The notes below the pieces were generated by a model. That model searched no databases and was not told where the DNA came from. It saw only the letters and a list, made by a program, of their open reading frames with translations. From NCBI GenBank assembly GCA_001789355.1, contig MFZI01000077.1:1-16791 (forward strand): a stretch of 16,791 bases of DNA. Direction: 5' to 3'. The stretch's first letter is position 1. Each line of letters begins with the position of its first letter. The translations under genes were made by a program, and so were the position numbers. The stretch is from Candidatus Roizmanbacteria bacterium RIFCSPHIGHO2_01_FULL_39_8. Lineage in GTDB: Bacteria; Patescibacteriota; Microgenomatia; UBA1406; GWC2-37-13. Positions 1 through 6,298 of the stretch are shown piece by piece.

Positions 1-580
1 TTGTTTGGATAATTAATTTTTTTGCCGATTCCTTCATCTGCGAGATTGATCCTGCAGTTGCATCAATAGTATTTGAGTAAATGGTCTGTATCGAGTCGAT
101 AACTACCACATCAATTTTATTCTCCACTGATTCGAGCCCTTCGATGATACCTTCAACCTGCAACGTGTCAGAGAAAAGAAAATTGTCTAAAGAAATTTTC
201 AACCGTTCAGCTCTGCCCTTGACCTGTTCAGCTGACTCCTCACCCGAGATATAGATGGTGTTGAGCCTTGAGAGGGATTCGAGAAGAAGTGTCGATTTTC
301 CGACTCCTGGTTCGCCGGTCAATAGGACTACTTCGCCGGGTATGAATCCGCCCCCCAACACCCGATCAAACTCAAAAATTCCTGTTTTGACCCTATTTTT
401 TACTTGTGATCTGATTTTTGCAAAAGGGGTGAGCGATAATTTTTTCGTTTTTTCTCTACCCGACGAAGCCTTGGCGAAGTCGGGCTGTTCCTTGAGGGTA
501 CTAAATTCTCCACAATCAGGGCACCTCCCTAACCAGGACGCAGATCCATAGCCGCAATTTGAACATACAAATAAAGCCAC
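1..580 (-). CDS. radA: DNA repair protein RadA/Sms, N-terminal part (3' end off window)
   Basis: RadA is a RecA-like, DnaB-like branch-migration ATPase acting in recombinational repair. The visible 193 codons show the family order: a four-cysteine zinc finger (C6-x2-C9 and C20-x2-C23, with the WLGRCPDCG signature), a linker, a Walker A motif GEPGVGKST at residues 89-97, the ISGEES segment, and a Walker B region reading VVVIDSIQT. The KNRFG motif and Lon-like domain lie beyond the left edge. The start is GTG at 578-580, 35 bases after the argS stop; no ATG is in frame and no Shine-Dalgarno site is seen, so the start is less sure than the identity. Residues about 33-43 (PDFAKASSGRE) are encoded by a palindromic repeat placed between the zinc finger and the ATPase core. 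Probably the last visible gene of the acetyltransferase-M20-argS-radA operon. Confidence 0.93.
   Translation of the reverse strand, partial: MALFVCSNCGYGSASWLGRCPDCGEFSTLKEQPDFAKASSGREKTKKLSLTPFAKIRSQVKNRVKTGIFEFDRVLGGGFIPGEVVLLTGEPGVGKSTLLLESLSRLNTIYISGEESAEQVKGRAERLKISLDNFLFSDTLQVEGIIEGLESVENKIDVVVIDSIQTIYSNTIDATAGSISQMKESAKKLIIQT
459..484. repeat. Palindromic repeat unit inside radA
   Basis: The arms CCCGAC (459-464) and GTCGGG (479-484) are perfect inverted repeats; the inner arc contains a gcc/ggc pair. The unit is read in frame as PDFAKASSG in the zinc-finger to ATPase linker of RadA. From memory, similar GC-rich palindromes are scattered through CPR genomes; copy number here cannot be tested within the window. 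Confidence 0.6.
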
Positions 581-600
581 AGTTAGTTTGTTAGTTAGTT
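581..600. repeat. TTAG-type microsatellite between argS and radA
   Basis: A run of TTAG/TTTG tetranucleotide units fills most of the gap between the argS stop and the radA GTG start. It occupies the place where a ribosome binding site would be expected. Changes in copy number would alter the spacing or the frame of any upstream radA start. Confidence 0.5.
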
Positions 601-615
601 CATAGTTATTAACAA

Positions 616-2319
616 TTACATCTTTTCCACTGTTTTTATCCCAAGCAGATACAATCCCTTTTTAATAACCTTTGCTGTTGCGGTATTCAAGAGAAGTCTG
701 AATTTTTTTGTCTTCTCGTCCGCTTCCAAAATCTTGTGTTTTTGGTAAAAAAGATTATACTTTTGCGCCAAATCGTACAAATAATTTGCGATAAGGTTCG
801 GTGAATAATTTTTTGCTGCTTCAAATACAATCTCTGAAAAAATATGAAGCATCCTTAATAATTCTTTTTCTTCAGGATTCAAGGATACTGTACCACTTTG
901 CTGCGGGCGCACTCGAGTTGTTGCTTTTTTCAAGACGCTTTGCGTTCGGACAAAGGTGTAGAGTAGATAAGGACCAGAGTTGCCTTCTAGTGATATGGAT
1001 TCGTCGAAATCAAAGGCGATTTGGGAAAAAACGTTGTTTTTAAGAAAGGAATACTTGACTGCAGCTGCCGCAATAATTTCAGCAGTATTTTCATCGAGCT
1101 TAAATTTTTTCGATATTCTTTTTTTAGCTTCATCGATGAGCCACTCCGCTTCGACTACATTTCCTGTCCGGGAGGACATTTTGCCTTGTTTGAGTTTTAC
1201 CCATTCATAGGCAAGATGATACTGCTTGTTTTTGAATTTATTTTCATTCAAGAGCTCTTCCACCTTAAAGGTGACAGAGAAGAAGCTCTTTTGCTCTGGA
1301 GTGACGACATGGATGCATTTGTCGAGCTCGCCAAATTCGGAAAATTCTTTTTCAGCGAGAGCCAGTTCTTTGCCCTCATAGGTGGGATAGCCAAGACTAT
1401 TAATGAATACTCTGGTGTCAAGTCCGTAAGGTTTTCCTTCGAAAACAAGAGCACCTTTGCTCCGTTTTAGAATTCCTTTTTTTTCAGCCGCAAGGCATAT
1501 TTCAACTCCGCGGTCTGCAAACTCGCTTTCTGGATAGAGGCGGTTAAATCTCGTATATACTCTTTTATATATTTCTTCAAAATAATCAAAACTCCATTTG
1601 ACTGTTTCTTTCCATAAAGGAATAATGTCACCTTGCTTTTTATAAATCATACCGTTGATCTCGATAATTTTCTTTTTAGATTCCTCATCTGCATCATACG
1701 CAACTTGCCCTTTTGCGTAAGCCTTGCCTAAAAAAACCATTCTGTCGTGGAGAGGTTTTTTTCGTACATCTTCCAATTCTGCTTCACTCATCTTATTTTT
1801 TACATACCAAAGCGTTTTTGCGATGTGCAGACCAACATCTCCCTGGTAATTGGATCTGATCATTTTATTCCCCGACTCTTCCAAAATACGGATGAGCGAT
1901 TCTCCGATTGAAATATTCCGCAGATGGCCGATATGAAAAAGCTTATGAGTATTCGGATGAGCGAACTCGATCATTATTTTTTTATTCGGACCAAGGTGAT
2001 GTGGAGGAAAGTCAAATTTTTCCTGCGCAAAACTGGAAGCTACATCGGTGAGATATTTTTTTGCAAGCCAAAAATTAATGAATCCAGGTTTTATAATCTC
2101 TATTTTTTCAATCGTATCATCTTTGGGAAAATGCTTCTTTATTTCTTCGGCTATTTGAAGTGGATTCTTATGGAATTTTTTTGTAAGTTTTAAAGCAATA
2201 CTTGAAGAGAAGTCACCAAAACTCTGATTTGACGGGTGTTCTAATGGTATTTCATCTTCAACAAAACCCATTTCTTTTAAAGCTTTTTTTATATTTTTCT
2301 GAATTTTATTTTTTATCAT
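616..2319 (-). CDS. argS: Arginyl-tRNA synthetase
   Basis: Class I aminoacyl-tRNA synthetase that charges tRNA-Arg in the cytoplasm. At 567 aa it is full length for the family. The N-terminal ArgRS additional domain spans about residues 1-85. The HIGH motif is H129-I-G-H132 in the context HPNTHKLFHIGHLRN, and the KMSKS-type loop is KMSSR at 380-384, followed by TGNVV. The C-terminal DALR anticodon-binding domain covers about 450-567 and ends in VEKM, like the terminal Met of many ArgRS. The HPNTHK form differs from the ANPTGPLHVGH form of E. coli-type enzymes and resembles CPR and eukaryote-like variants. The ATG overlaps the M20 peptidase stop by 4 bases (ATGA), so translation is probably coupled. 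It may be regulated by the leader RNA at 4034-4224. Confidence 0.97.
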   Translation of the reverse strand: MIKNKIQKNIKKALKEMGFVEDEIPLEHPSNQSFGDFSSSIALKLTKKFHKNPLQIAEEIKKHFPKDDTIEKIEIIKPGFINFWLAKKYLTDVASSFAQEKFDFPPHHLGPNKKIMIEFAHPNTHKLFHIGHLRNISIGESLIRILEESGNKMIRSNYQGDVGLHIAKTLWYVKNKMSEAELEDVRKKPLHDRMVFLGKAYAKGQVAYDADEESKKKIIEINGMIYKKQGDIIPLWKETVKWSFDYFEEIYKRVYTRFNRLYPESEFADRGVEICLAAEKKGILKRSKGALVFEGKPYGLDTRVFINSLGYPTYEGKELALAEKEFSEFGELDKCIHVVTPEQKSFFSVTFKVEELLNENKFKNKQYHLAYEWVKLKQGKMSSRTGNVVEAEWLIDEAKKRISKKFKLDENTAEIIAAAAVKYSFLKNNVFSQIAFDFDESISLEGNSGPYLLYTFVRTQSVLKKATTRVRPQQSGTVSLNPEEKELLRMLHIFSEIVFEAAKNYSPNLIANYLYDLAQKYNLFYQKHKILEADEKTKKFRLLLNTATAKVIKKGLYLLGIKTVEKM

Positions 2320-3434
2320 TGGTTATTATGATAGCACAAATGGTGGATTATTTTAAAAAGCGAATACATCTCTTTCAAGGTAATACTTTCTTTGTTTGTG
2401 TGTGCATGTTTGCCCCCTTTACAAATAGTTATCGTAGGGATGGCCGCTTGTGCTAAATAACTACTGTCACTCGTATATGGAGCTGCCTGTAAATTGAATT
2501 TAATATTATTCGAAACGATAGACTTTTTGGTAAGAGCAACAATTTTACTTTTTTTAGATCCGGTGAAAGGGGGGATTAATTTGCCCTTTTTTAGTTTAAT
2601 TTTAGATCCGGTTTCTTTCTCAACTTGTGAAGATAAATTTTCAACACCACTCCACATTTTTTTTAGAGTGGATTCCGTATAAGCTCTTATTTCACCTTTC
2701 ATCACTAAATTGGGCATAATAACATTTGTGTTTTCTCCACCTCTTATATACCCAATATTAAAAGTCGAACCGTCCTTATTTTTTCCCATTTTCAGCGATG
2801 TATACAACTTTGTCGCAACCGTTAAGGCATGAATTCCACTCTCTGGTTCTATTGCCGCATGAGCCGCTTTACCCTCTATCTCAATGAGGAAGCTAAGATG
2901 ACCCAATGATGAATAATCAATAGTTCCGATAGAGGATGACCCATCAACATTGAATATCATACTTGGATTTAGTTTTTTTATATCCAAAAACTCCGATCCC
3001 ATCAGTCCTGATTCTTCTCGAGTCGTAAAGACAAATCGTAGGTCATGCCTGCCTTTTTTTTCTAAACTTACTACAGCGGCTATTGTTAATAATACGGCAA
3101 CGCTGGCTTTGTTATCAGCTCCAAGAATACTAGAACCATCACTCTTGAAGGTGACCCCATCAAAAGTTGGTTTAACTATCTCATCCTCCAACTGGACTGT
3201 GTCCATGTGTGCAGCGAATAATAATTTTTCTCCTTTACCGGAAAGTGTAGCAATAACATTACCTGTATTAGAGGCATTTTTTTTGCCTGATTGATCAACC
3301 AATATATCGAATCCTCTTTGGTGCAAAAAAGCTGAAATAAATTCGGCAACTCTTTTTTCTTTTCCACTTGGTGAAGGAATTTTAACTAGTTTAAGAAATA
3401 TACCAGACAGCATTTTAATTATAGTTTTGTTCAT
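2316..3434 (-). CDS. M20 family metallopeptidase, PepT (tripeptidase)-like
   Basis: Zinc-dependent exopeptidase of the M20 family, predicted cytosolic, releasing amino acids from short peptides. The di-zinc ligands can be followed: H76 and catalytic D78 in AAHMDTV, bridging D107 in GADNKA, E140 (general base) and E141 in TREESG, D164 in NVDG, and H345 in HAHTNKES. The lid/dimerisation domain falls at about 178-290 (GKAAHAAIEP, then GGENTNVIMP). The order and spacing fit PepT/YqjE-like peptidases better than ArgE or DapE, but substrate cannot be fixed by eye. Two starts are possible: ATG at 3434, overlapping the acetyltransferase stop by 20 bases, or Met8 at 3413, two bases after that stop. 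The second is equally plausible. The 3' end overlaps argS by 4 bases. Confidence 0.9.
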   Translation of the reverse strand: MNKTIIKMLSGIFLKLVKIPSPSGKEKRVAEFISAFLHQRGFDILVDQSGKKNASNTGNVIATLSGKGEKLLFAAHMDTVQLEDEIVKPTFDGVTFKSDGSSILGADNKASVAVLLTIAAVVSLEKKGRHDLRFVFTTREESGLMGSEFLDIKKLNPSMIFNVDGSSSIGTIDYSSLGHLSFLIEIEGKAAHAAIEPESGIHALTVATKLYTSLKMGKNKDGSTFNIGYIRGGENTNVIMPNLVMKGEIRAYTESTLKKMWSGVENLSSQVEKETGSKIKLKKGKLIPPFTGSKKSKIVALTKKSIVSNNIKFNLQAAPYTSDSSYLAQAAIPTITICKGGKHAHTNKESITLKEMYSLFKIIHHLCYHNNQ

Positions 3435-4011
3435 AGGGATTTAATAAATATACCTGACAGCCACATATATGACCAGCTTTTGTTATAGCACAGTCTGCAG
3501 GGCAAATAGTACTTAAATTATAAAATTCTTTGGCAACTCTTTCGAGTGGAATTACTTGGAATCCTAACTTTAAAAGTATGCCTCTACTTTTGCTTTCTGC
3601 CTCGGTAAATCCAAGAAAATTCCAACCTGGATACTTTTCCTTACCTATCTGAATCGCTAATTTTTTCATAAGTGTGTTTACCCCTCCTCCTCTATGTTTT
3701 TCATCTACCTTTGCAGAACGTAATTCAATTAACTGGTATTCCGTCCATAACCCAAGAGATTGAAATCCAACAACCTTATCCTCTTCCAGAGGATTAATTG
3801 CAACTAGAGAGAGGCCATACTCAATCGATTCTACTATTTCATAAGGCTTTACCGGAACAAGAGCATTCTCACCTCTCAGGAGCCCAGCAATTTGATCAAC
3901 CTGATTCATAGTAGGCGTTGTGAGAATTAGACTGCCGACCGTAAGCAGTCTGTTCATTTTAAATTCACTCCACTGCTCGTTAGGTATCTGCCATGGTTTT
4001 AAGTTTTCCAT
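3415..4011 (-). CDS. GNAT family N-acetyltransferase with C-terminal Cys cluster
   Basis: A 198-residue protein with a GNAT acetyl-CoA site: beta strand IELRSAKVDEKHRGGGVNTLMKKL at about 95-118, carrying the RxxGx loop R107-G-G-G-V, followed by TEAESKSRGILLKLGF (about 136-151), the usual helix-turn before the last GNAT strands. The substrate is unknown. The C terminus is distinctive: C170-x3-C174-x6-H181-x-C183-x-C185, a possible metal site. As first gene of the operon with an M20 peptidase and argS, it might act on an amino acid or peptide amine, but this is inference. The ATG at 4011 has no obvious Shine-Dalgarno site and lies 23 bases past the terminator T-run, so expression should depend on read-through of the leader. 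Met19 is an alternative start. Confidence 0.78.
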   Translation of the reverse strand: MENLKPWQIPNEQWSEFKMNRLLTVGSLILTTPTMNQVDQIAGLLRGENALVPVKPYEIVESIEYGLSLVAINPLEEDKVVGFQSLGLWTEYQLIELRSAKVDEKHRGGGVNTLMKKLAIQIGKEKYPGWNFLGFTEAESKSRGILLKLGFQVIPLERVAKEFYNLSTICPADCAITKAGHICGCQVYLLNPYEQNYN

Positions 4012-4033
4012 ATTTTAGTATTTTTCAACCATT

Positions 4034-4059
4034 AAAAAACCCGAGCTTTTTTGCTCGGG
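4034..4059 (-). terminator. Intrinsic terminator in the leader of the acetyltransferase-argS operon
   Basis: On the minus strand a 7-bp GC-rich stem (CCCGAGC pairing with GCTCGGG; + strand arms 4040-4046 and 4053-4059) with an A6 loop is followed at once by T6 (4034-4039). The T-run is on the minus-strand 3' side, so it terminates leftward transcripts, before the acetyltransferase ATG at 4011. No complete gene precedes it on that strand, so it must end a leader RNA or a free-standing small RNA. Confidence 0.88.
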
Positions 4060-4084
4060 GTGGAAATAGTAAAGGTTCCTTTGG

Positions 4085-4219
4085 TTATGCCAAGAGAATA
4101 CTACCCTCCCCAAAGGTCCTCCTTGAGCCTATTTTTGAGGCAAAATCCGTCCGTAGTTCCGAAGCCTCGGAACGAAGGAGGATCAAAGAGATCTTGGTTT
4201 GCGATAGTAAATCTTTCAT
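4085..4219 (-). CDS. Candidate 44-aa leader peptide
   Basis: A short frame from ATG (4217-4219) to TAA (4085-4087), starting about 5 bases after the predicted transcription start. The product starts MKDLLSQTKISLILL and ends FGEGSILLA, with 8 Leu, 7 Ser and 4 Arg. Arg33-Arg34 are tandem AGG codons (4118-4123), lying in the SD-like strand of the main helix and just before the segment able to form the antiterminator. The stop codon abuts the 3' arm of the CCTTTGG/CCAAAGG helix. The middle (about residues 16-24) is encoded by a palindromic repeat, so the frame could be accidental. No homology to a known protein is recognised. Confidence 0.35.
   Translation of the reverse strand: MKDLLSQTKISLILLRSEASELRTDFASKIGSRRTFGEGSILLA
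4156..4173. repeat. Palindromic hairpin in the leader
   Basis: A perfect 7-bp inverted repeat, GTTCCGA (4156-4162) with TCGGAAC (4167-4173), around a 4-base loop, flanked by a ccgtccgta / gaagg context. Its GC-rich style is like that of the palindromic units inside radA and miaB, though the sequence differs. Confidence 0.6.
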
Positions 4220-4230
4220 AGAATTTTTCA

Positions 4231-4259
4231 ATTCTAAACTATAAGTCTTACTTTGTCAA
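4231..4259 (-). promoter_or_regulatory. Strong sigma-70-type promoter for the leader RNA
   Basis: The minus strand reads TTGACA (4254-4259), exactly 17 bases, then TAGAAT (4231-4236): a perfect -35, optimal spacing and a five-of-six -10. The predicted start is near 4224. It is the best promoter in the window and faces away from the 4271-4299 promoter, making a divergent pair. A small inverted repeat (GAATT-gaaa-AATTC) overlaps the -10 end. Confidence 0.85.
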
Positions 4260-4270
4260 GTGATTTTATA

Positions 4271-4299
4271 TTGAATTCAGATTGAAGTTAGCCTAAAAT
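4271..4299 (+). promoter_or_regulatory. Promoter of the PEGA/SH3b gene, leaderless spacing
   Basis: TTGAAT (4271-4276), 17 bases, then TAAAAT (4294-4299). Only 6 bases separate the -10 from the ATG at 4306, so the transcription start should fall on or next to the A of the start codon. There is no room for a ribosome binding site. Confidence 0.68.
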
Positions 4300-4305
4300 T
4301 ATCTC

Positions 4306-5175
4306 ATGAAGAAAAAGCTCATCCTTCTTACCATCTTGATTGTTGGGTTTATTCTCTTTGTAGTATCTAAGTTTTTTGTATTCAATTCTCAAAATGAATT
4401 TGGAAGAATAAAGATAGTGTCTTCGCCAACAACCAGCGTATTCATAAATAATCTTGCAACGGGAAAAACTCCCTTTGATCAAAAATATAAAGTCGGAGAA
4501 TACATTTTGAAATTGATTCCAGAAGGAAATGCAACGGATACAGCTTCTTGGCAGGGAAAAATCTCCGTATACAAAAACGCCTTGACATACGTCAATCGAG
4601 AACTCGGAAGTTCAGACGTTACCTCGGCAGGAGAGGTCTTCACGACGACCAAAATGGAAAAACCAGCAAAAAGTGGAGACTATGGAGAAATATATGTAGA
4701 GACGGAACCACAAGGAGCTATCGTATATTTGGACAACGACGAAAAAGGTATAAGTACACTTATTCTTTCAGATGTATTAAAAGGAGATCATGAGCTGTCC
4801 GTATTTATGCCGGGATTTTTACGCAGAACTCAGAAAATAAATGTTGATCCGGGCTACAGAGTAAATGCGGCATTCAAACTGGCTATTGACACTTCGCAGA
4901 AAGCCACAGGTTCGGCAGAGAATAGAGTCACCGGCAATAAGACGGCGACGGAAAGTGCAACCAGCAAAAAAAATACCGTTGTCATCAAAGATACTCCCAC
5001 AGGTTTCCTACGTGTCAGAGAAGAGCCTTCGATTGAAGCATCGGAGGAAGCACAAGTTAAGCCGGGTGATGAATTTGATCTTCTTGAAGAACGAGACGAC
5101 TGGTACAAAATAGAATATGAAAAAGGAAGAGAGGGCTGGGTTTACTCACAGTATGCGGAGAAGACGGAAGAATAA
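4306..5175 (+). CDS. Membrane-anchored PEGA-PEGA-SH3b surface protein
   Basis: A 289-aa protein with one N-terminal membrane segment (about 5-25, preceded by MKKK). It reads as a signal anchor with the rest outside the cytoplasm; no lipobox cysteine is seen. Two PEGA-like beta domains follow, about 33-100 (IVSSPTTSVFINN..GKTPF) and 128-194 (VETEPQGAIVYLDN..GISTL, then LKGDHELSVFMPGF). A Thr/Ser/Lys-rich linker spans 195-227, and a bacterial SH3 domain about 228-285 (GFLRVREEPS, DDWYKIEY, EGWVYSQY). PEGA domains are associated with surface and S-layer-like proteins, and SH3b domains often bind peptidoglycan, so attachment to the cell wall is inferred. Single gene with its own promoter; its end lies 16 bases from the convergent glycosyltransferase gene, with no clear terminator between them. 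Confidence 0.82.
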   Translation: MKKKLILLTILIVGFILFVVSKFFVFNSQNEFGRIKIVSSPTTSVFINNLATGKTPFDQKYKVGEYILKLIPEGNATDTASWQGKISVYKNALTYVNRELGSSDVTSAGEVFTTTKMEKPAKSGDYGEIYVETEPQGAIVYLDNDEKGISTLILSDVLKGDHELSVFMPGFLRRTQKINVDPGYRVNAAFKLAIDTSQKATGSAENRVTGNKTATESATSKKNTVVIKDTPTGFLRVREEPSIEASEEAQVKPGDEFDLLEERDDWYKIEYEKGREGWVYSQYAEKTEE

Positions 5176-5191
5176 AGATTTTAGTCTTAAT

Positions 5192-6298
5192 TTACCTGTC
5201 TTTCCAAATGAATTTATTGTAGAGGATATACGAGTAAGGGATGATAATAAATGCAATGATGCATACCTTGTATATGTACCAGAATTTTCTGCCAAAAAAC
5301 ATTGTCAGTAATTGAACTCCTACCGTTTGAATGACGATCGATCCGGATGAAACCAGGTTGAACTTCAAGAAATTTGGCACATAAGATTTCATCGAATGAT
5401 CAAGTTTTTTGTGTGAAAAACTCCAGAAGTTATTCAAGAAGAAGTTTGAGATAATCGAAATTTCCGTACTGATCAGTGTTGCGATCCAAACCTGCAAGGC
5501 CAATTTTTCTATCCCGATGTATGATATTCCAAAGTCAATAGTGAAACCGATCAGCCCGACCATTGCGTATTTGATAAATGACGAATGGAAAAGAACATAA
5601 AAGAGTGTTTGAATAATATATTGAAAAGAATTAATTTTCGACTTGCCATGAATTCTATCTACAAACTGAATAGGAACTTCCTCGATGTGTGATTTGTTTT
5701 TTACTGCAAAATCCAAAAGCGCAACCTGAAAAACATACCCAGAATAGTCTTTGACCTGGCTGATTGCGTTTTTGATGAGCCATGATTTAATTGCTCTGTA
5801 TCCACTTGTCCAGTCAGTAATCCGCAGTTTCATAAAAGCAAATCTTACATACAAGTTTGCAGCGGTGGAGTAGATCTTGCGCTGAATCGGCCAATTCTTT
5901 GGAATAGACCCACCTTTCATATAGCGAGAGCCAATAACAAAATCAGCACCTTGTTCTATTTTGTGAACAAAATGAGGAATCTCTTTGGGGTTATGTGACA
6001 TGTCTGCATCCATTTCAAAGATGAGATAGGGATTTAGCCTTTCAAGCGCGCTTGTAAATCCCTGAACATATGCTTTTCCTAACCCTTCTTTTTTTGTCCG
6101 GAGTAGATGAAGTTTTGGATATTTTTCGATGAGCGCAAGAACAATTGATTGAGTCTGATCAGGTGAGTTGCTGTCGACGACAATGACGTGTATTTCCCAG
6201 TTTGGAAGTTTTTTCTCGTTTGCAAAGATCCCTTCAATCAACCTAAGGATATTTTTTTCCTCATTATAGGTGGGCAAAATAACAACTAGTTTTCTCAT
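5192..6298 (-). CDS. DPM1-like GT2 glycosyltransferase fused to GtrA membrane domain
   Basis: Predicted polyprenyl-phosphate mannosyl- or glycosyltransferase that moves a sugar from a nucleotide donor to polyprenyl phosphate at the inner membrane face. With Met at 6298 it has 368 residues. The GT2 domain, about 1-235, begins MRKLVVILPTYNEEKN and carries the metal-binding D97-A-D99 in FEMDADMSHNP, the IGSRYMKGG motif, and TDWTSGYRAI. The GtrA-like domain, about 242-365, has four hydrophobic segments (KYAMVGLIGFTIDFGISY, then SNFFLNNFWSF). Fusion of DPM1 and GtrA domains is known in bacteria and archaea and couples lipid-linked sugar synthesis with membrane anchoring or flipping. The chosen start overlaps the preceding stop by 4 bases (ATGA); an ATG at 6316 would add six residues and is less likely. 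The sugar donor is not determined. Confidence 0.9.
   Translation of the reverse strand: MRKLVVILPTYNEEKNILRLIEGIFANEKKLPNWEIHVIVVDSNSPDQTQSIVLALIEKYPKLHLLRTKKEGLGKAYVQGFTSALERLNPYLIFEMDADMSHNPKEIPHFVHKIEQGADFVIGSRYMKGGSIPKNWPIQRKIYSTAANLYVRFAFMKLRITDWTSGYRAIKSWLIKNAISQVKDYSGYVFQVALLDFAVKNKSHIEEVPIQFVDRIHGKSKINSFQYIIQTLFYVLFHSSFIKYAMVGLIGFTIDFGISYIGIEKLALQVWIATLISTEISIISNFFLNNFWSFSHKKLDHSMKSYVPNFLKFNLVSSGSIVIQTVGVQLLTMFFGRKFWYIYKVCIIAFIIIPYSYILYNKFIWKDR

Larger units (their letters stand above)
4034..4224 (-). ncRNA. Structured leader RNA / candidate attenuator or small RNA
   Basis: About 190 nt between a consensus promoter and an intrinsic terminator. Seen pairings (given as + strand coordinates): an 8-bp helix between 4175-4182 and 4117-4124 joining an anti-SD-like TCCTCCTT to an SD-like AAGGAGGA; a 7-bp hairpin 4156-4162/4167-4173 with a 4-base loop; a 7-bp helix 4110-4116/4078-4084 (CCTTTGG with CCAAAGG); and an alternative GGGGAGG-CCACCCC helix (4105-4111/4057-4063). 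The last excludes both the 4110-4116 helix and the terminator's first arm. It matches no riboswitch, T-box, 4.5S, RNase P or tmRNA core that I know. It is either an attenuator for the downstream argS operon or an independent RNA. Confidence 0.6.

Noticed and set aside
255..551. 98-codon plus-strand frame over radA
   Set aside because: It is the antisense shadow of RadA, whose zinc finger and Walker A are clear on the minus strand.
1021..1470. 149-codon plus-strand frame inside argS
   Set aside because: Antisense to conserved ArgRS sequence; the low-complexity Phe-rich translation is typical of an AT-rich shadow frame.
4034..4224. T-box riboswitch before the argS operon
   Set aside because: A leader with a terminator upstream of a tRNA synthetase suggests it, but no GGGTGGNACCGCG-type T-box sequence or specifier-loop AGTA/GAA bulge is visible on the minus strand.
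3993..4244. 83-codon plus-strand frame across the leader region
   Set aside because: It runs antisense over the terminator, hairpin and promoter of the leader RNA, has no family signature, and starts inside the acetyltransferase gene.
5176..5200. Bidirectional terminator between the PEGA gene and the GT2-GtrA gene
   Set aside because: AAGAT-ttta-GTCTT is a short, AT-rich, imperfect stem with no following T-run.
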